From NCBI GenBank assembly GCA_025963775.1, contig JAOQAD010000014.1, positions 1 to 42,802 of the forward strand: a DNA stretch of 42,802 nt, read 5' to 3'. Under the pieces are notes generated by a model, which had not been told where the DNA came from, searched no databases, and saw only the letters and a program-made list of their open reading frames with translations. Positions 31,835 to 39,184 of the stretch are shown piece after piece. The stretch is from Bacteroidota bacterium. GTDB lineage: Bacteria; Bacteroidota; Bacteroidia; 2-12-FULL-35-15. Every line of letters begins with the position of its first letter. Position 1 is the stretch's first letter. The position numbers and the translations under genes are program-made.

Positions 31835-32695
31835 ATGCGCAAACTTTTTTTATTCCTGCTGATCCTTCCTGCTTATCTCTCCGCGCAGGAAGAGCCGGAT
31901 CCTTTTGATAAATACGGCCCTCCGGGAGAAACGTACACCAATCTGAAGGATGCGCTGAAGGATGTGAAGAATGTGTACAAGCTGAAGATCGAATACCAGG
32001 TAATCGAGCCGAAGCTGATGGCGAAGCTTGGAAAGCTCAACATGGTGCAGTCGCTGCAGCTGAGCGGCAACGGGCTCACTGAGCTTCCTCCTGAATTCAA
32101 AGACCTTACCAACCTTACCTATTTCTGCTGCAAGGCAAATAACATCACGGCATTGCCAAAGGATTTCGGGAACCTGCAGCAGCTTACGGAAATACACCTG
32201 ATCAACCTGAGGCTCGATTCGCTGCCTTTTGACATCGCTTATCTGAGCCGCTTAAGAAATATTGAGATCCAGAACAACCAGGCAGATACCCTTGACCTTC
32301 CCAATTCTTTTGGCTACCTGGCCAACCTCAATGAGCTGCTGATCTTCAATTCCAGGCTGGATACACTGCCTGCTTCCTTTTCGGAATTAAAAAAATTAAA
32401 AAGCCTTACGCTTGGTATGTGCGGACTCACAAAAGTCCCGAAAACAATCGGAAAGATCACTACGCTGGAGCAGCTGGTGCTTGACAACAACAACCTCACT
32501 GAGTTGCCAAAGAGCGTATATAAATTAAAAAACCTGAAATACCTTTCTGTAAAAAGCAACAAGCTGAACCACATCCATGATTCGGTATGCATGCTGAAGA
32601 ACCTGGAAGTGCTGGACCTGCGGGGGAATACTTTTACAGCTTACGATATTGATATTTTGAGGATCTTGCTGCCGAAGTGCAGGATACTTTATTAA
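31835..32695 (+). CDS. Secreted leucine-rich-repeat protein, 286 aa
   Basis: A signal peptide (LFLFLLILPAYLSAQ, 4-18) precedes about nine LRRs of roughly 23 residues (about 55-275), for example LQLSGNGLTELPPEFKDL and LVLDNNNLTELPKSVYKL. The repeats follow the plant-/bacterial-type LxxLPxxxxxLxxLxxLxLxxN pattern. The protein has no sorting domain and ends right after the last repeat, so it is probably periplasmic or released by another route. It starts 9 bases after the GH18 gene and is probably co-transcribed. A role in binding the products or partners of the two hydrolases, or in self-protection, is conceivable but unproven. Confidence 0.9.
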   Translation: MRKLFLFLLILPAYLSAQEEPDPFDKYGPPGETYTNLKDALKDVKNVYKLKIEYQVIEPKLMAKLGKLNMVQSLQLSGNGLTELPPEFKDLTNLTYFCCKANNITALPKDFGNLQQLTEIHLINLRLDSLPFDIAYLSRLRNIEIQNNQADTLDLPNSFGYLANLNELLIFNSRLDTLPASFSELKKLKSLTLGMCGLTKVPKTIGKITTLEQLVLDNNNLTELPKSVYKLKNLKYLSVKSNKLNHIHDSVCMLKNLEVLDLRGNTFTAYDIDILRILLPKCRILY

Positions 32696-32804
32696 TGCTT
32701 ATTTTCTCTCGCAGGGGCGCAGAGAACGCAAAGCTGCCTTTGTTTATTTCCCGCAAAGACGCAAAGCTGTGTATTCTTAGCACTTCGTTACATGTTCCCG
32801 GGAT

Positions 32805-32896
32805 GTCATCCTGAGCGAAGCGAATGGATCTTCTTAAATTACACGCTACTCACCCTTGGGAAAATTTTTCAACCACTCTGTTTCGTGCGGAATGAC
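32805..32896. repeat. GTCATCCTGAGC element, copy 1
   Basis: The 92-bp element begins GTCATCCTGAGCGAAGCG and ends GCGGAATGAC, so its ends are short imperfect inverted repeats. Copy 2 starts 132 bases later. The first 40 bases of the copies are nearly identical. Confidence 0.7.
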
Positions 32897-32936
32897 AAAC
32901 ACCAATAAAAACTATAGTTAACAATGCTTCCCGGAT

Positions 32937-33029
32937 GTCATCCTGAGCGAAGCGAATGGATCTTCTTAAATTACACTCGGCACACTTTGAAAAAAGATTC
33001 TTCAACCACTGCGTTCCGTTCAGAATAAC
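32937..33029. repeat. GTCATCCTGAGC element, copy 2
   Basis: Second 93-bp copy, same start, with a more degraded end (CAGAATAAC) and AACCACTGCGTTCCG in place of AACCACTCTGTTTCG. Confidence 0.7.
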
Positions 33030-33075
33030 AAGCACACTGTTAACCGTCTACGAACTCCGCTCTGCCAACTACTGA

Positions 33076-33810
33076 CTATTTCCTTTTTTTCTTCGGCTTC
33101 ACAACTTCTTCCTTTTCCTCATACCTCAGCACACCGCCCCAATATCCCATCTGGCGCATGATCCAGGAACGGCGGCCCTGCACATAAGCGCTTGGCCTTC
33201 CGGCATTGAATTTTCGCGGGTTTGGCAACACAGCGGCAATTGTTGCTGCTTCTGAGCTGCTCAGATTTTTTGCGCTCTTCTTAAAAAAAGCCTGTGATGC
33301 AGCTTCCGCTCCGTAGACCCCATCTCCCATTTCGATCACATTCAGGTAAGCTTCCATGATGCGCTCTTTGCTCCAGAACACTTCTATTAAAAATGTAAAG
33401 TACACTTCAAAGCCTTTCCTGATCCAGCTTCTGCCGGGCCATAAAAAAACATTTTTTGCCGTTTGCTGGCTGATCGTGCTGGCACCACGCGTTTTCTTAT
33501 GCTTCTCATTATACTCCATTGCCTTATCGATGGCCTCGAAATCGAAGCCGTTGTGCTTTATAAAATTCTGGTCTTCGGAGCACACCACTGCAAGCTGCAG
33601 GTTTGGCGAGATCTCATCAAGGGAAACCCAATCCTTCTTCAGCTTCATATCTTTTCCATCCACTTTCTGCTCCACGCAGCGGATCAGCATTAAGGGCGTA
33701 ACAGGGATCGGCAGCCAGCGGAGAATGATCACGGAAACAATGCTGATCGTCAGGAACCACATGGATGCCTTCCAGGTAAACCGCCATGCTTTTTTAAAAA
33801 AATCTTTCAC
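33076..33810 (-). CDS. mtgA: Monofunctional biosynthetic peptidoglycan transglycosylase
   Basis: The 244-aa protein is typical of MtgA, a GT51 enzyme that polymerises lipid II into glycan strands. It has an N-terminal membrane anchor (about 13-31), the catalytic glutamate E79 in CSEDQNFIKHNGFDFEAI, GASTISQQTAKNVFLWPGRSW at about 109-129, the second motif LIEVFWSKERIMEAYLNVIEMG and AAVLPNPRKFNAGRPS. The tail is highly basic. It lies 12 bases after the PorP/SprF-like gene and is the last gene of the minus-strand run that begins with purL. Its link to that surface-protein set is positional only. Confidence 0.96.
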   Translation of the reverse strand: MKDFFKKAWRFTWKASMWFLTISIVSVIILRWLPIPVTPLMLIRCVEQKVDGKDMKLKKDWVSLDEISPNLQLAVVCSEDQNFIKHNGFDFEAIDKAMEYNEKHKKTRGASTISQQTAKNVFLWPGRSWIRKGFEVYFTFLIEVFWSKERIMEAYLNVIEMGDGVYGAEAASQAFFKKSAKNLSSSEAATIAAVLPNPRKFNAGRPSAYVQGRRSWIMRQMGYWGGVLRYEEKEEVVKPKKKRK

Positions 33811-33822
33811 AGGAGAGAATAA

Positions 33823-34776
33823 TTACAATTCAAATTTAGGACAATTGGCGGCGCCCTGCGGACGGTCATAATTCTCGGTGCTCATCACAGGGCTGAAGCC
33901 GAACATGAATTCGGTGGAATTGGCATGTGCCGCGCGGAAGCGGGAAATAGTGTAATCATAGGCAAATCCGATCACGATGTTTGAAAAGATCCGCACCTGG
34001 ATCATTCCGACAACTGCATCGTGCATCCTGTAGGAAACGCCAACACCAATACGCTTGCGGTAATATACCATGCAGTTGAAATTACTCACAGGAACGGATA
34101 CGAAAGTGGTCTGAACATGAACTGCCGGAACGATGATAAAATCATAACCTTCTGAAACAAATTTCCGTGCAAAGGTCAGGTAGGCTGTCGGCCGCAGCCT
34201 GCTGCCGGTACCGATCTCCTTGTTTCCCTGCTTCAGCGTGTTTCCATATACGTTCCGCAGGGCAATACCTGCAACCAGCTTTCTTGAATACAGGTACACA
34301 CCGGGAACAACATCGGGGATGATCACTTTTGCAGCACGGTTCATGATCGCGGGATCATTTGCATCGTAAACGGAATTGCTGATCGCGAAGGATTTTGCAC
34401 CCGCTGCAATACCAAAGCCGATGTAATATTTACTGCTCATTTTTAAATGGATCGCGTACGATCCGTAAATGGATTTATTCGCGAAAGCGCCGTATTTATC
34501 CTGCTCGAAATAAAGCCCGGCACCATGCCAGTAACGCTTGTATCCTTTCTTCCCGAATGACTTCGTAACGCTTGCAAAATTTGTTTCCGGTGCAAACTCG
34601 AATCCGCCCCACTGTACCCTTCTGCCTACCATGAACATCCAGCCTTTGGAATTGCCGGCAACAGCAGGGTTCAGCCCGTAATCATTCAGCATGAACTGCG
34701 AATACTGCACATTCTGCTGTGCATACATTGCACAGGCCAACAACAGGATCACAAGCAGGGTGCTTAGTTTTTTCAT
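33823..34776 (-). CDS. PorP/SprF-family T9SS outer-membrane protein
   Basis: The start at ATG 34776 gives a signal peptide (MKKLSTLLVILLLACAMYA) and 317 aa; an upstream ATG in frame would overlap the previous stop. The opening QNVQYSQFMLNDYGLNPAVAGNS is the hallmark of PorP/SprF proteins, outer-membrane barrels that help export and anchor T9SS substrates. Alternating strands with glycine and aromatic residues continue to the end (YYIGFGIAAGAKSFAIS, GIGVSYRMHDAV). It lies 1 base after the type B sorting-domain gene, the usual pairing: type B tails depend on SprF-like proteins. Confidence 0.95.
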   Translation of the reverse strand: MKKLSTLLVILLLACAMYAQQNVQYSQFMLNDYGLNPAVAGNSKGWMFMVGRRVQWGGFEFAPETNFASVTKSFGKKGYKRYWHGAGLYFEQDKYGAFANKSIYGSYAIHLKMSSKYYIGFGIAAGAKSFAISNSVYDANDPAIMNRAAKVIIPDVVPGVYLYSRKLVAGIALRNVYGNTLKQGNKEIGTGSRLRPTAYLTFARKFVSEGYDFIIVPAVHVQTTFVSVPVSNFNCMVYYRKRIGVGVSYRMHDAVVGMIQVRIFSNIVIGFAYDYTISRFRAAHANSTEFMFGFSPVMSTENYDRPQGAANCPKFEL

Positions 34777-34777
34777 T

Positions 34778-35347
34778 TTACCGGATGATGGAAACATTTC
34801 CTTTTACAATTGATTTTTCATCTGCCTTGTCGCCGTAAATAATATAGAAATAGGCATTATCCGGTACAGGAATTCCAAAGATGTCCTTTCCGTCCCAGGG
34901 CTCATCGTAAGCTCCCGAATGCTCGTACACTTTTTGTCCCCAGCGGTTATACACGAGAATAAGATTGTTCGGGTAATGCTCGATGCTCCCGATCGTCCAT
35001 GTGTCATTGATGCCATCACTGTTCGGCGTAAAGGCCAGCTTGGGTGCAATGTCGCAGGTGCGTACGCCGATCGCAACGTGAATGAGAGAATCGCGGCCGC
35101 TGGAGTCTGTTACGGTAACTGTATAATTCCCGGGAGCAAGATTGCTCACGCTGCTGTTGGTATCGCCAAAGCTCCAGAGAAATGTGTAGGGTGGATGCTG
35201 CTGCAATACGTTCACTTCGGCCCGTCCGTCGTTAGCGCCATTGCAGTTGGAATCACGGATCAGCAGGTTGTAATTGATATCCTGTGCGCCTGCAAACAGG
35301 CACATGAAAAACAAAAGGAATAAGATGCCTGCTTTTTTCACTTGCAT
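34778..35347 (-). CDS. Short SprB-repeat protein with type B T9SS sorting domain
   Basis: The 189-aa protein has a signal peptide (ILFLLFFMCLFAGA), one SprB-like repeat (about 25-95: NCNGANDGRAEVNVLQQHPP, LAPGNYTVTVTDSSG) and a type B sorting domain (gliding-motility CTD, about 103-189: LAFTPNSDGINDTWTI, VYNRWGQKVYEHSG, YDEPWDGKD, PDNAYFYIIY). It is far shorter than SprB adhesins and is almost only an anchor plus one repeat. It overlaps the TPR gene by 10 bases and is followed 1 base later by PorP/SprF, so all three are probably translated together. It could be a minimal adhesin or a cell-surface docking piece. Confidence 0.92.
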   Translation of the reverse strand: MQVKKAGILFLLFFMCLFAGAQDINYNLLIRDSNCNGANDGRAEVNVLQQHPPYTFLWSFGDTNSSVSNLAPGNYTVTVTDSSGRDSLIHVAIGVRTCDIAPKLAFTPNSDGINDTWTIGSIEHYPNNLILVYNRWGQKVYEHSGAYDEPWDGKDIFGIPVPDNAYFYIIYGDKADEKSIVKGNVSIIR

Positions 35348-36048
35348 AGTTTTTCAATGAGTTCTTCCGCCATCACGCTTCCTTTTTCCGAAGCCGTCTT
35401 CAACACTTCGCATGCTTCTGCTTTGTCGTTATGCTGGTACATGGCTGTTGCCATGCCGATGTAAGCCTCGCGGTACGTGGGATCCAGCTCCACCACTTTC
35501 TTATAATCGGCAAGTGCGCCCTGGTAATCGCCCGACATATCTTTCCAGTAAGCGCGGCTGTACCATGCATTCACGTAGTGGGAATCGTATTCAATGGCTT
35601 TGTCGAGATCGGCAATGGCGGATGTAAAATCATCGAGCCGCGCTTTTGCCTGTGCACGGTTGTAATAGGCTTTTACATGAAAAGGCTTCAGCTCTATGAT
35701 CTTGTTAAAATCGCGGATGGCGGCACTGTAGTCTTTCAGCTGGGCTTTGAGGATGCCGCGGCCGTTGAGCGCATCCACATAATTGGGGTTCAGCTTCAGG
35801 GCTTTGTCGAGCTGCTTCATCGCCAGCTTGTACTCGCCGAGCTTGTAATTGATGCAGCCCTGCAGGCAATAAGCGCTGTCGAAGTCGGGACGCATTTCAA
35901 GCGCATTGTCGAGGTCGTGCAGCGCTGCAGCATAATCCCTTTGTGAATCGTTGATCACTGCGCTCTGGTAATATTCGGAAGCGCTGTTTTGGGCCATAGA
36001 AAAAGCAGCAAGGCATAGTAGAAAAATAAATGCTGCTGCTTTTTTCAT
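35338..36048 (-). CDS. Secreted TPR protein
   Basis: A signal peptide (AAAFIFLLCLAAFSMAQ, 3-19) precedes about six TPRs (about 22-215), for example YAAALHDLDNALEMRPDFDS, YKLAMKQLDKALKLNPNYVD and YQGALADYKKVVELDPTYRE. TPR arrays mediate protein contacts; in T9SS neighbourhoods they accompany PorP/SprF and type B substrates. It overlaps the following gene by 10 bases. The 43-base gap after purL could allow an operon with it. Likely periplasmic. Confidence 0.92.
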   Translation of the reverse strand: MKKAAAFIFLLCLAAFSMAQNSASEYYQSAVINDSQRDYAAALHDLDNALEMRPDFDSAYCLQGCINYKLGEYKLAMKQLDKALKLNPNYVDALNGRGILKAQLKDYSAAIRDFNKIIELKPFHVKAYYNRAQAKARLDDFTSAIADLDKAIEYDSHYVNAWYSRAYWKDMSGDYQGALADYKKVVELDPTYREAYIGMATAMYQHNDKAEACEVLKTASEKGSVMAEELIEKLCK

Positions 36049-36091
36049 GTGGTTCTTATTTCTGCAAAAGGCTTCAGCCCCTTTGTGAAAA

Positions 36092-38317
36092 TTATTTAAG
36101 CATCTCGCCTAAAGCAGTATCGAACACTGCTTTTGCTTCGGCAATGGTCCCGAATGATTCCTCATCGATCACCATTTCCTTGCCTGTAACATCGCCAAGA
36201 TAAGCAAACTCTGCGTTGCTTTCCATCATGATATCAATAAACCTGTCTTCCTCTTTTTTCTTCACAGAAACAACAACCCTGCTTTGTGACTCACCGAACA
36301 GGAATGCATCGCTGCGGATGCTTTCATCGCAGCTGATGTCGAAGCCGAGCCCGTTTGGCATCGAGCTTTCCAGGAGCGTGATGAACAATCCGCCGTCAGC
36401 GCAATCGTGTGCCGACTGGATCACTTTTTCTTTGATGAGCGTTTTCACTGCTTTATGCACTTCAAACTCTTCATTGAGGTCGAAGGCAGGTGCAGGCGAA
36501 TTTTTCACTTTGTGATAAGAGTATAAATATTCGGAAGATGCAATGTCGTTCTTGGAATTACCGATCAGGTAAATGGAATCACCCTCATTTTTAAAATTCA
36601 GGGTCATGCGGTTGTTCTTGTCTTTCAGGATCCCGAGCATCCCGATGGTTGGTGTCGGGAATACAGGGCCTTCGTAGGAAGACTGGTTATAAAAGCTCAC
36701 GTTTCCACCGGTAACCGGCGTTGAGAATTTGATGCAGGCTTTTGACATTCCTTTGATGGAACCTACGAACTGCCAGTAAACTTCAGGGTTGTACGGGTTT
36801 CCGAAATTGAGGCAATTGGTGATCGCGGAAGGCTCGCCGCCGCTGCACACAATGTTACGTGCTGCTTCGGACACAGCGATCGCGCAGCCTGTTTCAGGAT
36901 CAGCATTCACGTAGCGCGAATTGCAATCCACTTTCAGCGCGATGGCTTTGTTTGTTCCTTTGATGTTTACGATGGCTGCATCGGAAGGAGCGTTAGTGCT
37001 CATGTTCACGGTGCCTACCATTGAATCGTACTGGTTGTAGACCCATTGCTTGGAAGCGATGTTCGGATGCGAGATTAAAAATTTCGCCACTTCCTTCAGG
37101 TCTTCCGGCTCGGTAACAGTATCGATGCTGAATTTTTTATTCTCTGCAAAATAAGCAGGCTCCTTGTATTCGCGCTTGTATATTGGTGCGCCGCCGCCAA
37201 GCACAAGTGATTCAGCAGGAACATCCGCCACCAGCTCACCTTTTACATAATATTTCAAACGTTTTGTATCGGTCACTTCGCCGATGATCTCGCAGTTCAG
37301 GTCCCATTTCTCAAACACTTTTTCAACATCCTTCTCCCTGCCTTTTTTCACCACGATGAGCATGCGCTCCTGTGATTCGGAAAGAAGGATTTCCCAAGGC
37401 AGCATGTTTGCCTGGCGTGTCGGCACCTTGTCGAGCCAGATGTCCATCCCGTGCTCGCCTTTCGCGCTCATTTCGGAGGTGGAGCAGGTGATGCCTGCAG
37501 CTCCCATGTCCTGCATCCCGATCACAGCGCCCGTTTTGATCACTTCAAGGCTTGCTTCGAGTAATAATTTTTCCTGGAAAGGATCGCCAACCTGTACGGC
37601 CGGTAAGTCTTTTGCGGAATCTTCGGTAAGGTCTTTCGAAGCGAAGGCTGCTCCATGGATCCCGTCTTTGCCGGTTGCAGAGCCTACAATATAAACAGGA
37701 TTTCCAACGCCGTAAGAGGTTGCGGAAACTGTTTCGCCTGCTTTTACAATTCCTGCACTGAACGCATTCACCAAAGGATTCACATTGTAGCACTCATCAA
37801 AGAACACTTCTCCGCCAACGGTCGGGATGCCGAATGCATTGCCGTAATCACCGATTCCTTTTACAACACCTTTTACCAGCCATTTGGTTTTATCGAGCTT
37901 CAGATCGCCGAAGCGCAGGGAATTCATCTGCGCGATCGGGCGGGCGCCCATGGTAAAAATATCACGGTTGATCCCGCCTACTCCTGTTGCTGCGCCCTGG
38001 TAGGGTTCCAGCGCGGAAGGGTGATTGTGTGATTCTATCTTGAAAGCGCAGCCGAGGCCGTCGCCGATATCAACCAATCCTGCATTTTCTTCACCTGCTT
38101 TTGCCAGCATGTGCGGGCCTTCTTTCGGAAGGGTCTTCAGCCAGGTGATCGAGTTCTTATACGAACAGTGCTCGCTCCACATAACAGAGTATATGCTCAG
38201 CTCCACAAAGTTAGGCGTACGGCCCAGTACCTCATTAATCTTATCAAATTCTTCGGGCAATAATCCTAATTGCTTCGCTGTTTCTACGGTGGTCAATTGT
38301 TCTGTGGTGGTGGACAT
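36092..38317 (-). CDS. purL: Phosphoribosylformylglycinamidine synthase subunit PurL
   Basis: The 741-aa protein matches the short PurL form that works with PurQ and PurS, converting FGAR to FGAM with ATP and glutamine-derived ammonia in purine synthesis. Signature segments are WSEHCSYKNS near the N-terminus, KIESHNHPSALEPYQGAATG, TVGGEVFFDECYN, QDMGAAGITCSTSEM, DSMVGTVNM and HDCADGGLFITLLES. The ATP-binding AIRS-like domains are repeated twice. PurQ and PurS are not in this window. Standard housekeeping gene. Confidence 0.98.
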   Translation of the reverse strand: MSTTTEQLTTVETAKQLGLLPEEFDKINEVLGRTPNFVELSIYSVMWSEHCSYKNSITWLKTLPKEGPHMLAKAGEENAGLVDIGDGLGCAFKIESHNHPSALEPYQGAATGVGGINRDIFTMGARPIAQMNSLRFGDLKLDKTKWLVKGVVKGIGDYGNAFGIPTVGGEVFFDECYNVNPLVNAFSAGIVKAGETVSATSYGVGNPVYIVGSATGKDGIHGAAFASKDLTEDSAKDLPAVQVGDPFQEKLLLEASLEVIKTGAVIGMQDMGAAGITCSTSEMSAKGEHGMDIWLDKVPTRQANMLPWEILLSESQERMLIVVKKGREKDVEKVFEKWDLNCEIIGEVTDTKRLKYYVKGELVADVPAESLVLGGGAPIYKREYKEPAYFAENKKFSIDTVTEPEDLKEVAKFLISHPNIASKQWVYNQYDSMVGTVNMSTNAPSDAAIVNIKGTNKAIALKVDCNSRYVNADPETGCAIAVSEAARNIVCSGGEPSAITNCLNFGNPYNPEVYWQFVGSIKGMSKACIKFSTPVTGGNVSFYNQSSYEGPVFPTPTIGMLGILKDKNNRMTLNFKNEGDSIYLIGNSKNDIASSEYLYSYHKVKNSPAPAFDLNEEFEVHKAVKTLIKEKVIQSAHDCADGGLFITLLESSMPNGLGFDISCDESIRSDAFLFGESQSRVVVSVKKKEEDRFIDIMMESNAEFAYLGDVTGKEMVIDEESFGTIAEAKAVFDTALGEMLK

Positions 38318-38474
38318 ACTTTATGTGTTGATTTTTGAATATTAAAAATTGCCGGATGGTTTAATTTAACAGGTTTCCAGGACTTCTCCCTATTCAGCCT
38401 TTTCCGCTTGACCATTCCCTTTTTTCGAGAGATCAAATTTAAATAAAACCGCCCTATTTACAGGTATTTTTTAT

Positions 38475-38509
38475 TTTGAGTTTTCAACAGTTTTGAATTG
38501 CTATATTTG
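38475..38509 (+). promoter_or_regulatory. Promoter of the TlpA-like gene
   Basis: TTTG (38475-38478) and TATATTTG (38502-38509, exact TAnnTTTG) are 23 bases apart, slightly long. The predicted transcript starts about 38516, giving a leader of about 70 bases. Confidence 0.5.
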
Positions 38510-38510
38510 A

Positions 38511-38568
38511 AGGAGAATGGAGGGAGGAGATGGGAGGTTGGAGGGAGGAGGTTGGAGAAGGGATGAAG
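38511..38568 (+). other. G-rich, C-free 5' leader tract
   Basis: The 58-base tract contains no C. It has GGG runs at 38522, 38532, 38543 and 38560 and many GG pairs, and GGAGGGAGGAG is repeated at 38519 and 38540 (21-base offset). It could form a G-quadruplex in DNA or RNA, or supply many ribosome-binding-like AGGAG motifs before the ATG at 38588. Confidence 0.55.
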
Positions 38569-38587
38569 CAAAAACTAAACAGAAATT

Positions 38588-39175
38588 ATGAAAAAGACAC
38601 TATTCATCATCCTGCTGGCGCTTGGCGGCATGCTGCATTCGCAGGAAAACTGCTTTAATTACGAGGTGGCAATGAAGCAAAAAGAGGCGATCGGGCTGGA
38701 CAGGCCTGATTCCATGTTTGCTTCGGAGCGGATCTTCCTTGCCGGGATGAAAGGCTGCGCTTTTCCCGGGGATGACCTGTTAACGCCTGAAGGAGACAAA
38801 TTCAACATTTCCCAGCTGAAAGGTGAGCTCGTTTTTGTGAACTTCTGGTTTACCGGTTGCCGGCCCTGCCTGGAGGAATCTCCGGAGATCGTTAAGCTGA
38901 GCGCAAAATATGCAGGTAAAAAAGTAAAATTCCTGGACATCACCTTTGATCAGAAAAAGACGCTGCTGGATTTTCTTGCTGAACATAAAATGCCGGGACT
39001 GATCCAAACCTACCAGGACGAGGAGATCCTTCAGAAAAAATTCTGTTCGGTATTCGGTTACCCGATGTGTATGCTGCTCGACAAGGACGGAAAAGTGATC
39101 GAAGCATGGAGCGGCGGCTTTCCGCCGGATGAGTTCTATAAAAAGGTAAAGAAGCTCATCGATAATAACCTGTAG
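38588..39175 (+). CDS. TlpA-like periplasmic thioredoxin
   Basis: The 195-aa protein has a signal peptide (LFIILLALGGMLHSQ, 5-19), a Bacteroidota-typical N-terminal extension and a thioredoxin fold (about 60-195). The active site is C91-R-P-C94 in NFWFTGCRPCLEESPEI, with a cis-proline region FGYPMCMLLDKDGKVIE. Such proteins reduce or exchange disulfides in the periplasm, for example in cytochrome maturation. Additional cysteines (C22, C57, C152, C160) lie outside the CXXC. It is followed 9 bases later by a polytopic membrane protein, which may be its partner. Confidence 0.93.
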   Translation: MKKTLFIILLALGGMLHSQENCFNYEVAMKQKEAIGLDRPDSMFASERIFLAGMKGCAFPGDDLLTPEGDKFNISQLKGELVFVNFWFTGCRPCLEESPEIVKLSAKYAGKKVKFLDITFDQKKTLLDFLAEHKMPGLIQTYQDEEILQKKFCSVFGYPMCMLLDKDGKVIEAWSGGFPPDEFYKKVKKLIDNNL

Positions 39176-39184
39176 CGATTCAGC

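Larger units (their letters stand above)
32696..33075. other. Repeat-rich convergent intergenic region
   Basis: The 380-bp gap between the LRR and mtgA stops holds no gene. It contains a stretch of 11-base-phased CGCAAAG/GACGCAAAG units (about 32708-32770) and two tandem copies of a GTCATCCTGAGCG element. I see no clear terminator for either neighbour. Confidence 0.65.
38318..38587. other. Divergent spacer between purL and the TlpA-like gene
   Basis: The 270-bp region holds the promoter (38475-38509) and G-rich leader (38511-38568) of the TlpA-like gene. I see no exact TAnnTTTG box for purL. Confidence 0.5.
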
